DNA from: an uncultured Oribacterium sp.
Lineage (GTDB): Bacteria > Bacillota > Clostridia > Lachnospirales > Lachnospiraceae
Assembly (NCBI GenBank): GCA_938030845.1
Contig: CALHIC010000126.1
Coordinates: forward strand, 1 to 7,353
Reading direction: 5' to 3'
DNA: 7,353 nucleotides
Under the pieces are notes generated by a model. That model ran no database searches and had not been told where the DNA came from. It worked only from the letters and a program-made list of their open reading frames with translations. Positions 1-6,325 of the stretch are shown here, piece by piece (within the stretch, counting starts at the first letter, position 1; each line of letters starts with the position of its first letter). A program made the translations under genes and the position numbers.

Positions 1-245
1 AAGTACTGACGGGCTCAGATTGCCCCTCTTACAGACCCATACTGCATCATTCGCTATAATTATTGATTTTTACAGTCCTTCACTTCGCCGACTTTCGATA
101 AGTTTCGACGGGCTCAGATTACCCCTCTTACAGACCCATACTGCATCATTCTCTTCAATTATTGATTTTTACAGTCCTTCACTTGATCGGCTTTCAGTAA
201 GTACCAACGGGCTTAGATCCCTCCCGAATACAGGCCTATACTGCA
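1..245. repeat. Tandem repeat, 99-bp period, two full copies and one decayed partial copy
   Basis: Copies begin at 1, 100 and 199, each opening with AAGT followed by a CGGGCT core. By hand alignment copies 1 and 2 differ at about 13 of 99 positions. The differences cluster at the unit ends and in the middle, while two blocks (about unit positions 8-51 and 57-84) are almost unchanged. The third copy is recognisable only to about 245 and needs a one-base indel. Because 99 is divisible by three, one frame stays open through the array (20-334) and encodes a 33-residue repeat. There is no ribosome binding site before its ATG, and the frame runs on past the repeat into the terminator region, so I treat it as non-coding. 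The array may continue to the left of the window. It could be an intergenic repeat family or a structured RNA element; its function is unknown. Confidence 0.85.
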
Positions 246-311
246 AGAAGAATATTTTCATCTTCCAAAAGGAGATACCTCATACTTTTTATACGATACA
301 CATTAAAAGCG

Positions 312-347
312 AAAAAATAGAGAGCCTACTATAATAGACTCTCTATT
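312..347 (-). terminator. Intrinsic terminator of the chemoreceptor gene
   Basis: Read on the minus strand, AATAGAGAG (347-339) pairs perfectly with CTCTCTATT (324-316), giving a 9-bp stem with a 14-base loop. A run of six Ts (317-312) follows, two of which belong to the stem. It lies about 86 bases past the receptor stop codon, with no other minus-strand gene between. The plus-strand reading has no T run after the stem, so the terminator works in one direction only. Confidence 0.8.
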
Positions 348-433
348 CCTTATATCGCGGAGTATCACTCGTTAAATCAGTAATAACTCATTTAAACTGT
401 CTTTGTTACTTTTTGTCCAATCGATTCTGCGTA

Positions 434-2632
434 TTAATCTTCCTTTAACTGGAAGCGTCTTACCAAGTCGCTTAAGATATTGGCCTGTCCGGAGAGCTCT
501 TCGGAGGCTGCTGCGGATTCTTCCGCTGTTGCGGTGTTGCTCTGTACTACGGAGGAAATCTGGTCAATTCCTACAGATACCTGCTCTACCGCTCTGGACT
601 GCTCCACAGAGGCTTCTGCAATCTGATTTACCAAATCGGTTACTTTTCCTGCACCGCTCACCACTCTCTGTAAGGATTCTGCCGTGCTGTCTGCAAGGAC
701 AGTTCCCTGCTCAACGGCCTGAAGAGTTTCCTCAATCAACATGGTGGTATCCTTTGCCGCATTTGCAGACTTCTGGGCAAGATTTCCTACCTCATCCGCT
801 ACTACCGCAAAGCCCTTTCCGGCTACGCCGGCTCTTGCCGCTTCGATTGCCGCATTCAGCGCCAGAATATTGGTCTGGAAAGCGATATCATCAATGGTCT
901 TGATAATCTTACTGATTTCTCCGGATTTTTCATTGATGTTTTCCATGGCAGCCTTCATCTGCTGCATCTGCTTATCGGAGTTGCTTACTTCCTTGCCGGC
1001 ATTCTGTGCCTCTACATTGGCAAGACGAGTGTTCTCCGCTGTCTTCTTAATATGCTCGGAAATATCATTTACCGTTGCGGAAAGCTCTTCGATGGAAGAA
1101 GCCTGCTCTGTAGCACCCTGAGAAAGTCCCTGAGCACCGGAGCTCACCTGCTCCGCACCGGAATTTACCTGTACCGCACTCTGCTGAATCTCTGCCATAG
1201 TACCGGAAAGATCTGTGGAAATATTTTGAATGGAATCAAACAGTGGACGATATGCTCCGCTGTAGTACTCCGCATTATTCATTTCCACATTGAAGTTTCC
1301 TTGGGCAAGTTGATTTAATTTTTCGGAAAGGTCTCCGATAATGGAACGAATTCTGGAAACTACATCCCCCATGGAATGCATTAATTTTCCGATTTCGTCC
1401 TTGCTCTTATAGGAAAGATTCATGTCAAAATCCCCTACGGATAATTTTTCTCCTACCTCTACCACCTTCTGCAGGGGCTTTAAGAAATAGCCAATCAACA
1501 GGGCGCATGCAAATGCAAGAACAAATACCGTGCTAAATCCTGCTACAATTCCAACATTTCTTAATCTGTCCACTTCCTTACTATAATCCTGGTGAGAAAT
1601 ACTGAGTCTGGTCCACCAGGTGCTGCCTTCCATGTCAATGGGGTAATAGTACTCTCTTCTTAGCTGTCCATGCTCATTCACAATATTAAGAGCAAAGGCT
1701 TCCTTAGACTCCATCTTTTCGGTAATGGCCGTGCTTGCCTTCTCCGGAAGAAGCTCCTTTAAAGTCTTTCCATTTACTGTTTCTTTCTTACTGTGAATTA
1801 AACCTTCCCCATCAATAATGTTTACAAACATGGAAGAATAATCTTCATCGGTCTTGCTTGCCGTGAGTAATATATCTTCCTTCACATCCAAAAGAATGCT
1901 TCCCAAAAACTGATTGTCCTTCATAATAGGATGATAAATCGCAAACATTCTCTCTTCCGGCTTTGTAATATCTCCGTAAACCGGTGTAATAAAGGTAGAT
2001 CCCTTTTCCTTTACCGCCTTATAATATATTTCATCCTGATAATTGGAATAAGGATGGTTGGTAATCGCTCTTTTATCCAGATCTTCTTGGGAAAGAATAG
2101 GGGCGTAATTCTCTATCCCCTGATAAAATGCATTCGGCTCAAATAAAATACCGATATCTGCCAGATTCGGTTCCGTCTTAAGGTTTGCATACAGCGCATT
2201 TAAAATCACTACCTCCGCATTGTAACGGGAAGCAGGAAGGTAAGCATTTACCACACGGCTTCGAAAAGCTACATTTTCCATAGGGGTAATGCTCTGGGGA
2301 TTCCCATCCTCATCGTTAATGGTCCAGGGATTACCGGGAACGCCTCCCACCTCATCATGCTGGTCAAACACGAAGCTGATACTTTCCTCAATATTATCGG
2401 CTGTGGCATTCAGCTTGGTCATTAAGTTATCCAGGGTATAGGAAGCCTGCTCTGCCCTTTCCGCCATGCTGGCATCTACCTTTTTGTTCATAGACAATCT
2501 AAAACTATGCAACAAAAAATACAGTAAGCAGAGCAGCAGTACAAAGGTCAGCCCACCGATAATCAATGACATTTTCTGCCCTAACCCAAGGTTCTCCAAT
2601 AAAGAACCCTTCATTTCTTGCTTTTTCTTCAC
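434..2632 (-). CDS. Methyl-accepting chemotaxis protein with extracellular Cache-type sensor domain
   Basis: This is a transmembrane chemoreceptor that binds a ligand outside the cell and controls CheA through CheW. From the GTG start it has 732 residues. TM1 is at about 21-42, an extracellular region of about 315 residues follows (43-358), and TM2 is at about 359-383. A HAMP domain covers about 384-438 and a second HAMP-like stretch about 439-486. The signalling domain has the hairpin tip [20 protein letters not shown] at 583-602, followed by [19 protein letters not shown]. The extracellular part resembles a double Cache domain, with YYKAVKEKG at 203-211 and GSILLDV at 244-250, but the ligand cannot be named. 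The GTG start was chosen because AAGGAGG (2642-2648) lies 9 bases upstream. The more upstream ATGs (2713 and 2692) lie above or almost on the predicted transcription start. The C-terminus (RRFQLKED) has no NWETF-like CheR-tethering pentapeptide. The family call is certain; the sensory specificity is not. Confidence 0.96.
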   Translation of the reverse strand: MKKKQEMKGSLLENLGLGQKMSLIIGGLTFVLLLCLLYFLLHSFRLSMNKKVDASMAERAEQASYTLDNLMTKLNATADNIEESISFVFDQHDEVGGVPGNPWTINDEDGNPQSITPMENVAFRSRVVNAYLPASRYNAEVVILNALYANLKTEPNLADIGILFEPNAFYQGIENYAPILSQEDLDKRAITNHPYSNYQDEIYYKAVKEKGSTFITPVYGDITKPEERMFAIYHPIMKDNQFLGSILLDVKEDILLTASKTDEDYSSMFVNIIDGEGLIHSKKETVNGKTLKELLPEKASTAITEKMESKEAFALNIVNEHGQLRREYYYPIDMEGSTWWTRLSISHQDYSKEVDRLRNVGIVAGFSTVFVLAFACALLIGYFLKPLQKVVEVGEKLSVGDFDMNLSYKSKDEIGKLMHSMGDVVSRIRSIIGDLSEKLNQLAQGNFNVEMNNAEYYSGAYRPLFDSIQNISTDLSGTMAEIQQSAVQVNSGAEQVSSGAQGLSQGATEQASSIEELSATVNDISEHIKKTAENTRLANVEAQNAGKEVSNSDKQMQQMKAAMENINEKSGEISKIIKTIDDIAFQTNILALNAAIEAARAGVAGKGFAVVADEVGNLAQKSANAAKDTTMLIEETLQAVEQGTVLADSTAESLQRVVSGAGKVTDLVNQIAEASVEQSRAVEQVSVGIDQISSVVQSNTATAEESAAASEELSGQANILSDLVRRFQLKED

Positions 2633-2641
2633 GCTTTCATT

Positions 2642-2648
2642 CCTCCTT
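2642..2648 (-). promoter_or_regulatory. Ribosome binding site that fixes the chemoreceptor start
   Basis: AAGGAGG on the minus strand lies 9 bases before GTG (2632-2630). It is a full match to the 16S rRNA anti-Shine-Dalgarno sequence. It also overlaps the reading frame of the longer ORF, which shows that the first 27 codons of that ORF are untranslated leader or upstream promoter DNA. Confidence 0.8.
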
Positions 2649-2696
2649 GAATTTCGAACTCCTATTTTTATTGTCAATCTTATAAAGCTCATAGGT

Positions 2697-2722
2697 TCAT
2701 CGGCGTAGCCCATACTTATATA
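2697..2722 (-). promoter_or_regulatory. Sigma-28/SigD-type promoter of the chemoreceptor gene
   Basis: On the minus strand, TATA (2722-2719), a 14-base spacer and GCCGATGA (2704-2697) match the flagellar sigma factor consensus TAAA-N14 to 16-GCCGATAT. The -10 core GCCGAT is perfect. Transcription would start near 2690 and leave a leader of about 58 bases before the GTG start. Late chemotaxis genes are the classical targets of this sigma factor. Confidence 0.7.
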
Positions 2723-2827
2723 AGGAAATTAGCGTTTTATCAAAGAATTTCCCTAGGCAGCTGAAAAGATTCAAGAAGGCTGTTAATAGCTTTTAAGAAG
2801 TCAGAGAAAAAGATTCCGGAAGCTTTC

Positions 2828-2856
2828 TTGTACTTTCTTTCTGAAAATGCTATTAT
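2828..2856 (+). promoter_or_regulatory. Possible sigma-A promoter upstream of flgB
   Basis: TTGTAC (2828-2833), a 17-base spacer and TATTAT (2851-2856) form a candidate housekeeping promoter. TGC just before the -10 gives an extended TGN motif. The -35 matches TTGACA only in its first three bases. Transcription would begin near 2863 and leave a leader of almost 200 bases before flgB. Such matches are common by chance in AT-rich DNA. Confidence 0.3.
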
Positions 2857-2998
2857 GCAAAAAACTTTCTTCTTACTTATATGGAAAGATTTTCAAATTC
2901 CGCCAAGGGATAATAAGGCAAAAAAAAGCACAACACGAAAACAGGAAGGACGAAGACAGAATTCTAAAAAAAGCAAAAAGAAAAATCTGCTTTTCTCT

Positions 2999-3024
2999 TA
3001 TAAAAAAGCAAAACTGTCCGATAT
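2999..3024 (+). promoter_or_regulatory. Sigma-28/SigD-type promoter of flgB
   Basis: TATA (2999-3002), a 14-base spacer and TCCGATAT (3017-3024) differ from the SigD consensus by one base in each element. The predicted transcription start near 3031 leaves a leader of about 29 bases containing AAAGGA (3049-3054), 5 bases before the ATG. The architecture matches the receptor and cheA promoters, which strengthens a call that would be moderate alone. Confidence 0.6.
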
Positions 3025-3059
3025 TGTGTTGAGCTAAAAAACAGAGAGAAAGGATAGCT

Positions 3060-3449
3060 ATGTCATTATTTTATGGAAATGGAGTAGCCCTCACGGAGAA
3101 GACCCTGGATTTACTCTGGGGACGGCAGAATCTTACGGTAAACAATATCGCCAATGTAGATACGCCGAATTACAAGTCAAAATATCTCACCTTTGAGAAT
3201 GAACTTCTTCACCGCATTTCTACTGCGGAGCAGGGTGGACGAAAAAAGGTCGCCATCGGGAATGCTATACAGTCCCAGAGGGCAAGAATTCACAGCACAA
3301 AAAACGAATCCAGTCGACTAGATGGAAATAACGTGGACATGGATCAGGAACAGGTGGAGCTTGTTAAAACCACCTACGCTTACCAGTATATGGTAAACTC
3401 TGTAAACAATGACTTAAGAAGACTTATGGCAGCAGCGAAGAGCTTCTAG
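3060..3449 (+). CDS. flgB: Flagellar basal-body rod protein FlgB
   Basis: FlgB is one of the proximal rod subunits that join the MS ring to the flagellar drive shaft. It is exported through the flagellar type III apparatus without a cleaved signal peptide. The 129-residue length is normal for the family. The N-terminal rod signature NNIANVDTPNYK is at 28-39. A family-typical DGNNVDMDQE lies at 88-97, followed by a C-terminal helix (about 98-125) that assembles with the N-terminal helix in rod proteins. The variable middle (about 50-86) is short and polar. ATG at 3060 has AAAGGA 5 bases upstream. Unusually, flgC and fliE do not follow: the gene is apparently monocistronic, read from a SigD-type promoter and closed by a terminator before cheA. 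It may be the only flgB copy, relocated, or a paralogue of a copy in a flgBC-fliE operon elsewhere. The family call is secure. Confidence 0.93.
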   Translation: MSLFYGNGVALTEKTLDLLWGRQNLTVNNIANVDTPNYKSKYLTFENELLHRISTAEQGGRKKVAIGNAIQSQRARIHSTKNESSRLDGNNVDMDQEQVELVKTTYAYQYMVNSVNNDLRRLMAAAKSF

Positions 3450-3481
3450 CCCCTTTTCCATAGGATGATAGGAAGAGGAAA

Positions 3482-3565
3482 ATGATGATTTCAGGAAGAA
3501 AGGATGCTTCCGAACTTTTCTGGAATACTGAGTTTTTCTCCCTTTTTTGGAGGAAATGGGTATAG
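3482..3565 (+). CDS. Possible small aromatic-rich peptide between flgB and the terminator
   Basis: This short ORF encodes 27 residues, MMISGRKDASELF then WNTEFFSLFWRKWV, with three tryptophans and five phenylalanines. It starts 32 bases after the flgB stop codon and has a purine-rich GGAAGAGGA (3471-3479) just upstream. GGAAG lies 6 bases before the first ATG, and GAGG 6 bases before the second ATG at 3485. The TAG stop (3563-3565) directly abuts the base of the terminator hairpin. I recognise no family. It could be an amphipathic membrane peptide, a leader peptide affecting the terminator, or a chance ORF; chance is the likeliest for a frame this short. Confidence 0.22.
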   Translation: MMISGRKDASELFWNTEFFSLFWRKWV

Positions 3566-3595
3566 AAGCACTGCCGAAACGGCGGTGTTTTTTTT
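3566..3595 (+). terminator. Intrinsic terminator after flgB
   Basis: CACTGCCG (3569-3576) pairs with CGGCGGTG (3580-3587) around an AAA loop. All eight positions pair, one of them as T-G, and A-T/G-T pairs extend the base to 3566-3590. Eight Ts (3588-3595) follow. This strong Rho-independent terminator separates flgB from cheA. An alternative hairpin between TGCCGAAA (3572-3579) and TTTCGGCA (3593-3600) is mutually exclusive with it. Confidence 0.88.
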
Positions 3596-3616
3596 CGGCA
3601 TTTTCCAACTTTGCCT

Positions 3617-3642
3617 TATGGTAGTAGGGATTTTGCCGATAG
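3617..3642 (+). promoter_or_regulatory. Sigma-28/SigD-type promoter of the cheA-cheW-cheR operon
   Basis: TATG (3617-3620), a 14-base spacer and GCCGATAG (3635-3642) give a near-perfect SigD -10 with a weaker -35. It lies just after the flgB terminator, where an operon promoter is needed. The predicted transcription start near 3649 leaves a leader of about 56 bases. That leader has a small CTGTG/CACAG hairpin (3658-3662 with 3671-3675) and the cheA ribosome binding site AGGTGG (3692-3697). Confidence 0.65.
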
Positions 3643-3704
3643 ATAACGAGGATACTGCTGTGCAACAGAACACAGTTTAGTAAATAGGAAAAGGTGGTAA
3701 AACT

Positions 3705-5786
3705 ATGGATAGTACAATGGAAGGAATGCTGGACACCTATCTCTTGGAGACGGAAGCGCTCCTGGATAAGTTGGACGAAATGCTTATCGCAGACGAAAAG
3801 GTAGGGGATTTCTCCACAGATGACGTAAATGAAATTTTCCGAATCATGCACACCATTAAGGGTTCCAGTGCCATGATGGAGTTCACTCCTCTCTCCAATA
3901 TCGCTCACCATATTGAAGACATGTTCTTCTTTATTCGTGATAAGGGAATTGATTCTTTAAGTGGAGACCAGAAAAGTGAACTTTTCGACTTAATGTTCCG
4001 TTCTGAAGATTTTCTTCGTAGCGGACTGGAGAAGGTAAAGGCCGGCGAAGAGTTGGATAACAATGTTGAAGAATTTGCAGGTTCCATCAATGCTTTCTTG
4101 GCAAAGATTTCCGGAAAAGCTCCCGCAGACTCCGCTCCTGTTGTAGAAGCGGCAGACAGCACAAAGGCTTCCGGAGAGAATCGCAATCTTCCAAAGGATG
4201 ATAAGGCTAAGAAATTCATCCATGTCTTCTTAGATGAAGGAATCGGCATGGAAAACCTTCGTGCATTTATGATTGTAAATGCAATCAAGGAATTTGACTT
4301 AGAGTTCCGTTATTATCCTGCAGATATGGATAGTAATCCGGAAACAGCACAAACCATTATCGATGAAGGATTTTTCCTTGCCTTCGATAGTGACGAGGAC
4401 TGTGAAAAGGGTGAGAAAATCTTACGGGAACAGAGCCATATCCTCTCCTATGAGCCTGTAGAGGCAACAAAGGCTGAGGCAAAGGCTGAGGTTAAGAGCG
4501 CAAATACGGAAAGCAGTTCCGCACCAAAGGCAAGCAAAGAGCCTGCAGCGGCTCAGCAGACTGCACAGCAAAAAGCAGCAGCACCTGTAAAGCAGAGCTT
4601 GATTTCCGTAAACCTGCAGAAGCTGGACAGCTTAAACGACCTTGTCGGAGAAATTGTAATCACGGAATCCATGGTTACCTCCTCTCCTGTTCTTCGTATG
4701 CTGCCTCAGGAAAGTCTGGACAACTTTATGAAGTCTGCAAGACAGCTTCGTAAGTTAACCGACGATCTTCAGGATATTGCCATGAGCTTACGAATGGTGT
4801 CCATCTCCGGTGTATTCCAGAAGATGAACCGTATCGTTCGTGATATGAAGCAGAAGCTTGGAAAAGACGTTAAGCTTACCATCATCGGTGAGGATACCGA
4901 AGTAGATAAGACTATCGTAGATAGCATCCAGGATCCTTTGATGCACATTGTCCGTAACAGTATGGACCACGGTATCGAGGAAACCAAGGAAGAGCGTATC
5001 GCAGCAGGTAAGGATTCTCAGGGTGAGTTAATCCTCTCCGCTTCCCACACTTCTTCCGAAGTTATCATTACCGTTCAGGATGACGGTTACGGAATGGATC
5101 CGGAAAAGCTTTTAGACAAGGCCGAGGAAAAGGGAATCCTTTACAAGCCTCGTTCCGAATACAGCAAGAAAGAAGCTTTGGGCTTGATTATGCTTCCCGG
5201 CTTCTCCACCAACACCGCAGTAACCGAGTTCTCCGGTCGAGGCGTTGGTATGGACGTAGTAAAGAAGAATCTGGAGTCTGTTGGTGGAACCATCAGCATT
5301 TCCAGTGAAATCGGTAAGGGTTCAACCTTCACCATGAAGATTCCTCTTACACTGGCTATTATGGACGGTATGAAGGTAAATGTTGGAGATACCATCTTCA
5401 CCATTCCTATCGTAAATATTCGTCAGTCCTTCAAGGTAGATGATTCCGAAGTCGTATTTGACGAGAACGGAAATGAGATGGTAAAGAGAATGGATGTTTT
5501 CTATCCAATCATTCGCCTGAACAATTTCTACGGCATCGAAGGAAAATACACCGAGTTACAGGACGGTGTTCTCATCTGGGTAGAGGCCGGAGACAAGTCT
5601 TGCTGCCTATTCGTAGATGACTTAATCGGAGAACAGCAGGTTGTGGTAAAGCCACTCCCCGCTTACTTCAATGCGTATGACTTAAAGTCCAGTGGTATTA
5701 ATGGTTGCTCCATCTTAGGTGATGGAAACATTTGTATCATCTTAGACGTGCTAGGCTTGTACTCTCAAGCCATTGAAAACATTTAA
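3705..5786 (+). CDS. cheA: Chemotaxis histidine kinase CheA
   Basis: CheA is the cytoplasmic kinase of the receptor arrays. It autophosphorylates and passes phosphate to CheY and CheB. The 693 residues contain all five regions. P1 (1-135) has the phosphorylated histidine in HTIKGSSAMM, H49. A P2-like domain spans about 168-252. An Ala/Lys/Glu/Gln-rich linker runs from about 253 to 297. The P3 dimerisation helices cover about 298-355. The P4 ATPase has an N box HIVRNSMDHGIE (H414, N418), a G1 box DDGYGMD (459-465) and a G2 region GFSTNTAVTEFSGRGVGMD (499-517). The CheW-like P5 covers about 551-693. In the conserved LRMVPI stretch after P3 the proline is replaced by serine (LRMVSI, 362-367). 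Length and motif order are normal and no key residue is missing. ATG at 3705 lies 7 bases after AGGTGG. It is the first gene of its operon. CGT is favoured for arginine, about 13 of 21 codons by hand count, suggesting good expression. Confidence 0.98.
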   Translation: MDSTMEGMLDTYLLETEALLDKLDEMLIADEKVGDFSTDDVNEIFRIMHTIKGSSAMMEFTPLSNIAHHIEDMFFFIRDKGIDSLSGDQKSELFDLMFRSEDFLRSGLEKVKAGEELDNNVEEFAGSINAFLAKISGKAPADSAPVVEAADSTKASGENRNLPKDDKAKKFIHVFLDEGIGMENLRAFMIVNAIKEFDLEFRYYPADMDSNPETAQTIIDEGFFLAFDSDEDCEKGEKILREQSHILSYEPVEATKAEAKAEVKSANTESSSAPKASKEPAAAQQTAQQKAAAPVKQSLISVNLQKLDSLNDLVGEIVITESMVTSSPVLRMLPQESLDNFMKSARQLRKLTDDLQDIAMSLRMVSISGVFQKMNRIVRDMKQKLGKDVKLTIIGEDTEVDKTIVDSIQDPLMHIVRNSMDHGIEETKEERIAAGKDSQGELILSASHTSSEVIITVQDDGYGMDPEKLLDKAEEKGILYKPRSEYSKKEALGLIMLPGFSTNTAVTEFSGRGVGMDVVKKNLESVGGTISISSEIGKGSTFTMKIPLTLAIMDGMKVNVGDTIFTIPIVNIRQSFKVDDSEVVFDENGNEMVKRMDVFYPIIRLNNFYGIEGKYTELQDGVLIWVEAGDKSCCLFVDDLIGEQQVVVKPLPAYFNAYDLKSSGINGCSILGDGNICIILDVLGLYSQAIENI

Positions 5787-5799
5787 GGAGGGAAGCAGC

Positions 5800-6315
5800 A
5801 TGGCAGAAGAATTGATGCAAGAAGAATTATTAGAAGAAGTTGAAAGTCAAGAAAACAAGCAGGACGAGAAAGATTTAACCGATGCAGAGCGTTGCTTAAC
5901 CTTCGAATCCGGCGGATTGGTAATGTATATGAGCACAAGCTATGTCATTGAAATCATCAATGACCACAGCATCACCGCTCTCCCCATGGTTCCCCACTAT
6001 GTGAAGGGAATCATCAACTTGAGAGGTTCCATCCTTCCTGTAGTGGACATTCGTCTACTGATGGACAGAGAAGCTGAGGAATATACCTCTAAGACCTGCA
6101 TTATCGTATTAAACATTGATTCCGTACCTATCGGTATCATCGTAGATAAGGTACGTCAGGTTATCGACATTGACACCAGCGAAGTACAGCCTATTCCTTT
6201 ACGGAATCGTCAGAAGCTTTGCAACGGCATGCTTACTTTAGATAGCGGAGAAGTTGCTATGTCCTTTGACGCAGCTTCCTTAGTACAATCCTCCTCTACT
6301 TCTGAAGTAGTATAA
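5800..6315 (+). CDS. cheW: Chemotaxis coupling protein CheW
   Basis: CheW is the scaffold that links receptor tips to the P5 domain of CheA. The 171-residue product has one CheW domain (about 30-165) with the signature GIINLRGSILPVVDIR at 70-85. The arginine in NLRG (R75) is the conserved interface residue. Residues 1-28 form an acidic extension with many glutamates, longer than the start of a minimal CheW and probably flexible. The start at 5800 is preferred over the in-frame ATG at 5773 because a full AAGGAGG (5785-5792) precedes it by 7 bases and the earlier ATG lies inside cheA. The gap to the cheA stop is 13 bases, so the two are co-transcribed and probably translationally coupled. The sequence ends in a serine-rich tail. 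No response-regulator domain is fused, so this is CheW and not CheV. Confidence 0.97.
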   Translation: MAEELMQEELLEEVESQENKQDEKDLTDAERCLTFESGGLVMYMSTSYVIEIINDHSITALPMVPHYVKGIINLRGSILPVVDIRLLMDREAEEYTSKTCIIVLNIDSVPIGIIVDKVRQVIDIDTSEVQPIPLRNRQKLCNGMLTLDSGEVAMSFDAASLVQSSSTSEVV

Positions 6316-6325
6316 GAGGGATTTT

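Larger units (their letters stand above)
2633..3059. other. Divergent intergenic region between the chemoreceptor and flgB
   Basis: This is 427 bases without a convincing gene. It holds the receptor leader and promoter on its left, a possible housekeeping promoter near 2828-2856, and the flgB promoter on its right. Bases 2920-3010 are very rich in A on the plus strand. AAAAGCA (2969-2975) can pair with TGCTTTT (2988-2994) to form a weak hairpin followed by CTCTT. Two overlapping lysine-rich frames (2828-3037 and 2847-3032) lack ribosome binding sites and resemble no known protein, so they are not called. Confidence 0.6.

Noticed and set aside
1..245. CRISPR array
   Set aside because: The whole 99-bp unit is repeated; there are no short identical repeats separated by unique spacers and no cas genes.
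20..334. Open frame through the left repeat encoding a 33-residue repeated peptide
   Set aside because: It stays open because the repeat length is a multiple of three. There is no ribosome binding site, it ends inside the receptor terminator, and it resembles no protein family.
403..903. 166-residue arginine/leucine-rich plus-strand frame
   Set aside because: It lies antisense to the well-conserved signalling domain of the chemoreceptor; its odd composition is that of a shadow frame.
2672..2677. Perfect TTGACA on the minus strand before the chemoreceptor
   Set aside because: A -10 at normal spacing would be AAATTC overlapping the ribosome binding site, so it cannot serve as a promoter for this gene.
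2785..2854. Inverted repeat AATAGC/GCTATT flanking the possible sigma-A promoter
   Set aside because: The arms are only six bases and about 57 bases apart; this is expected by chance in AT-rich DNA.
2828..3037. Two overlapping lysine-rich small frames upstream of flgB
   Set aside because: There is no ribosome binding site, the composition simply follows the A-rich DNA, and both frames run over the flgB promoter.
3414..3911. 165-residue minus-strand frame between flgB and cheA
   Set aside because: It overlaps the ends of flgB and cheA, the terminator and the cheA promoter, and has no recognisable domain.
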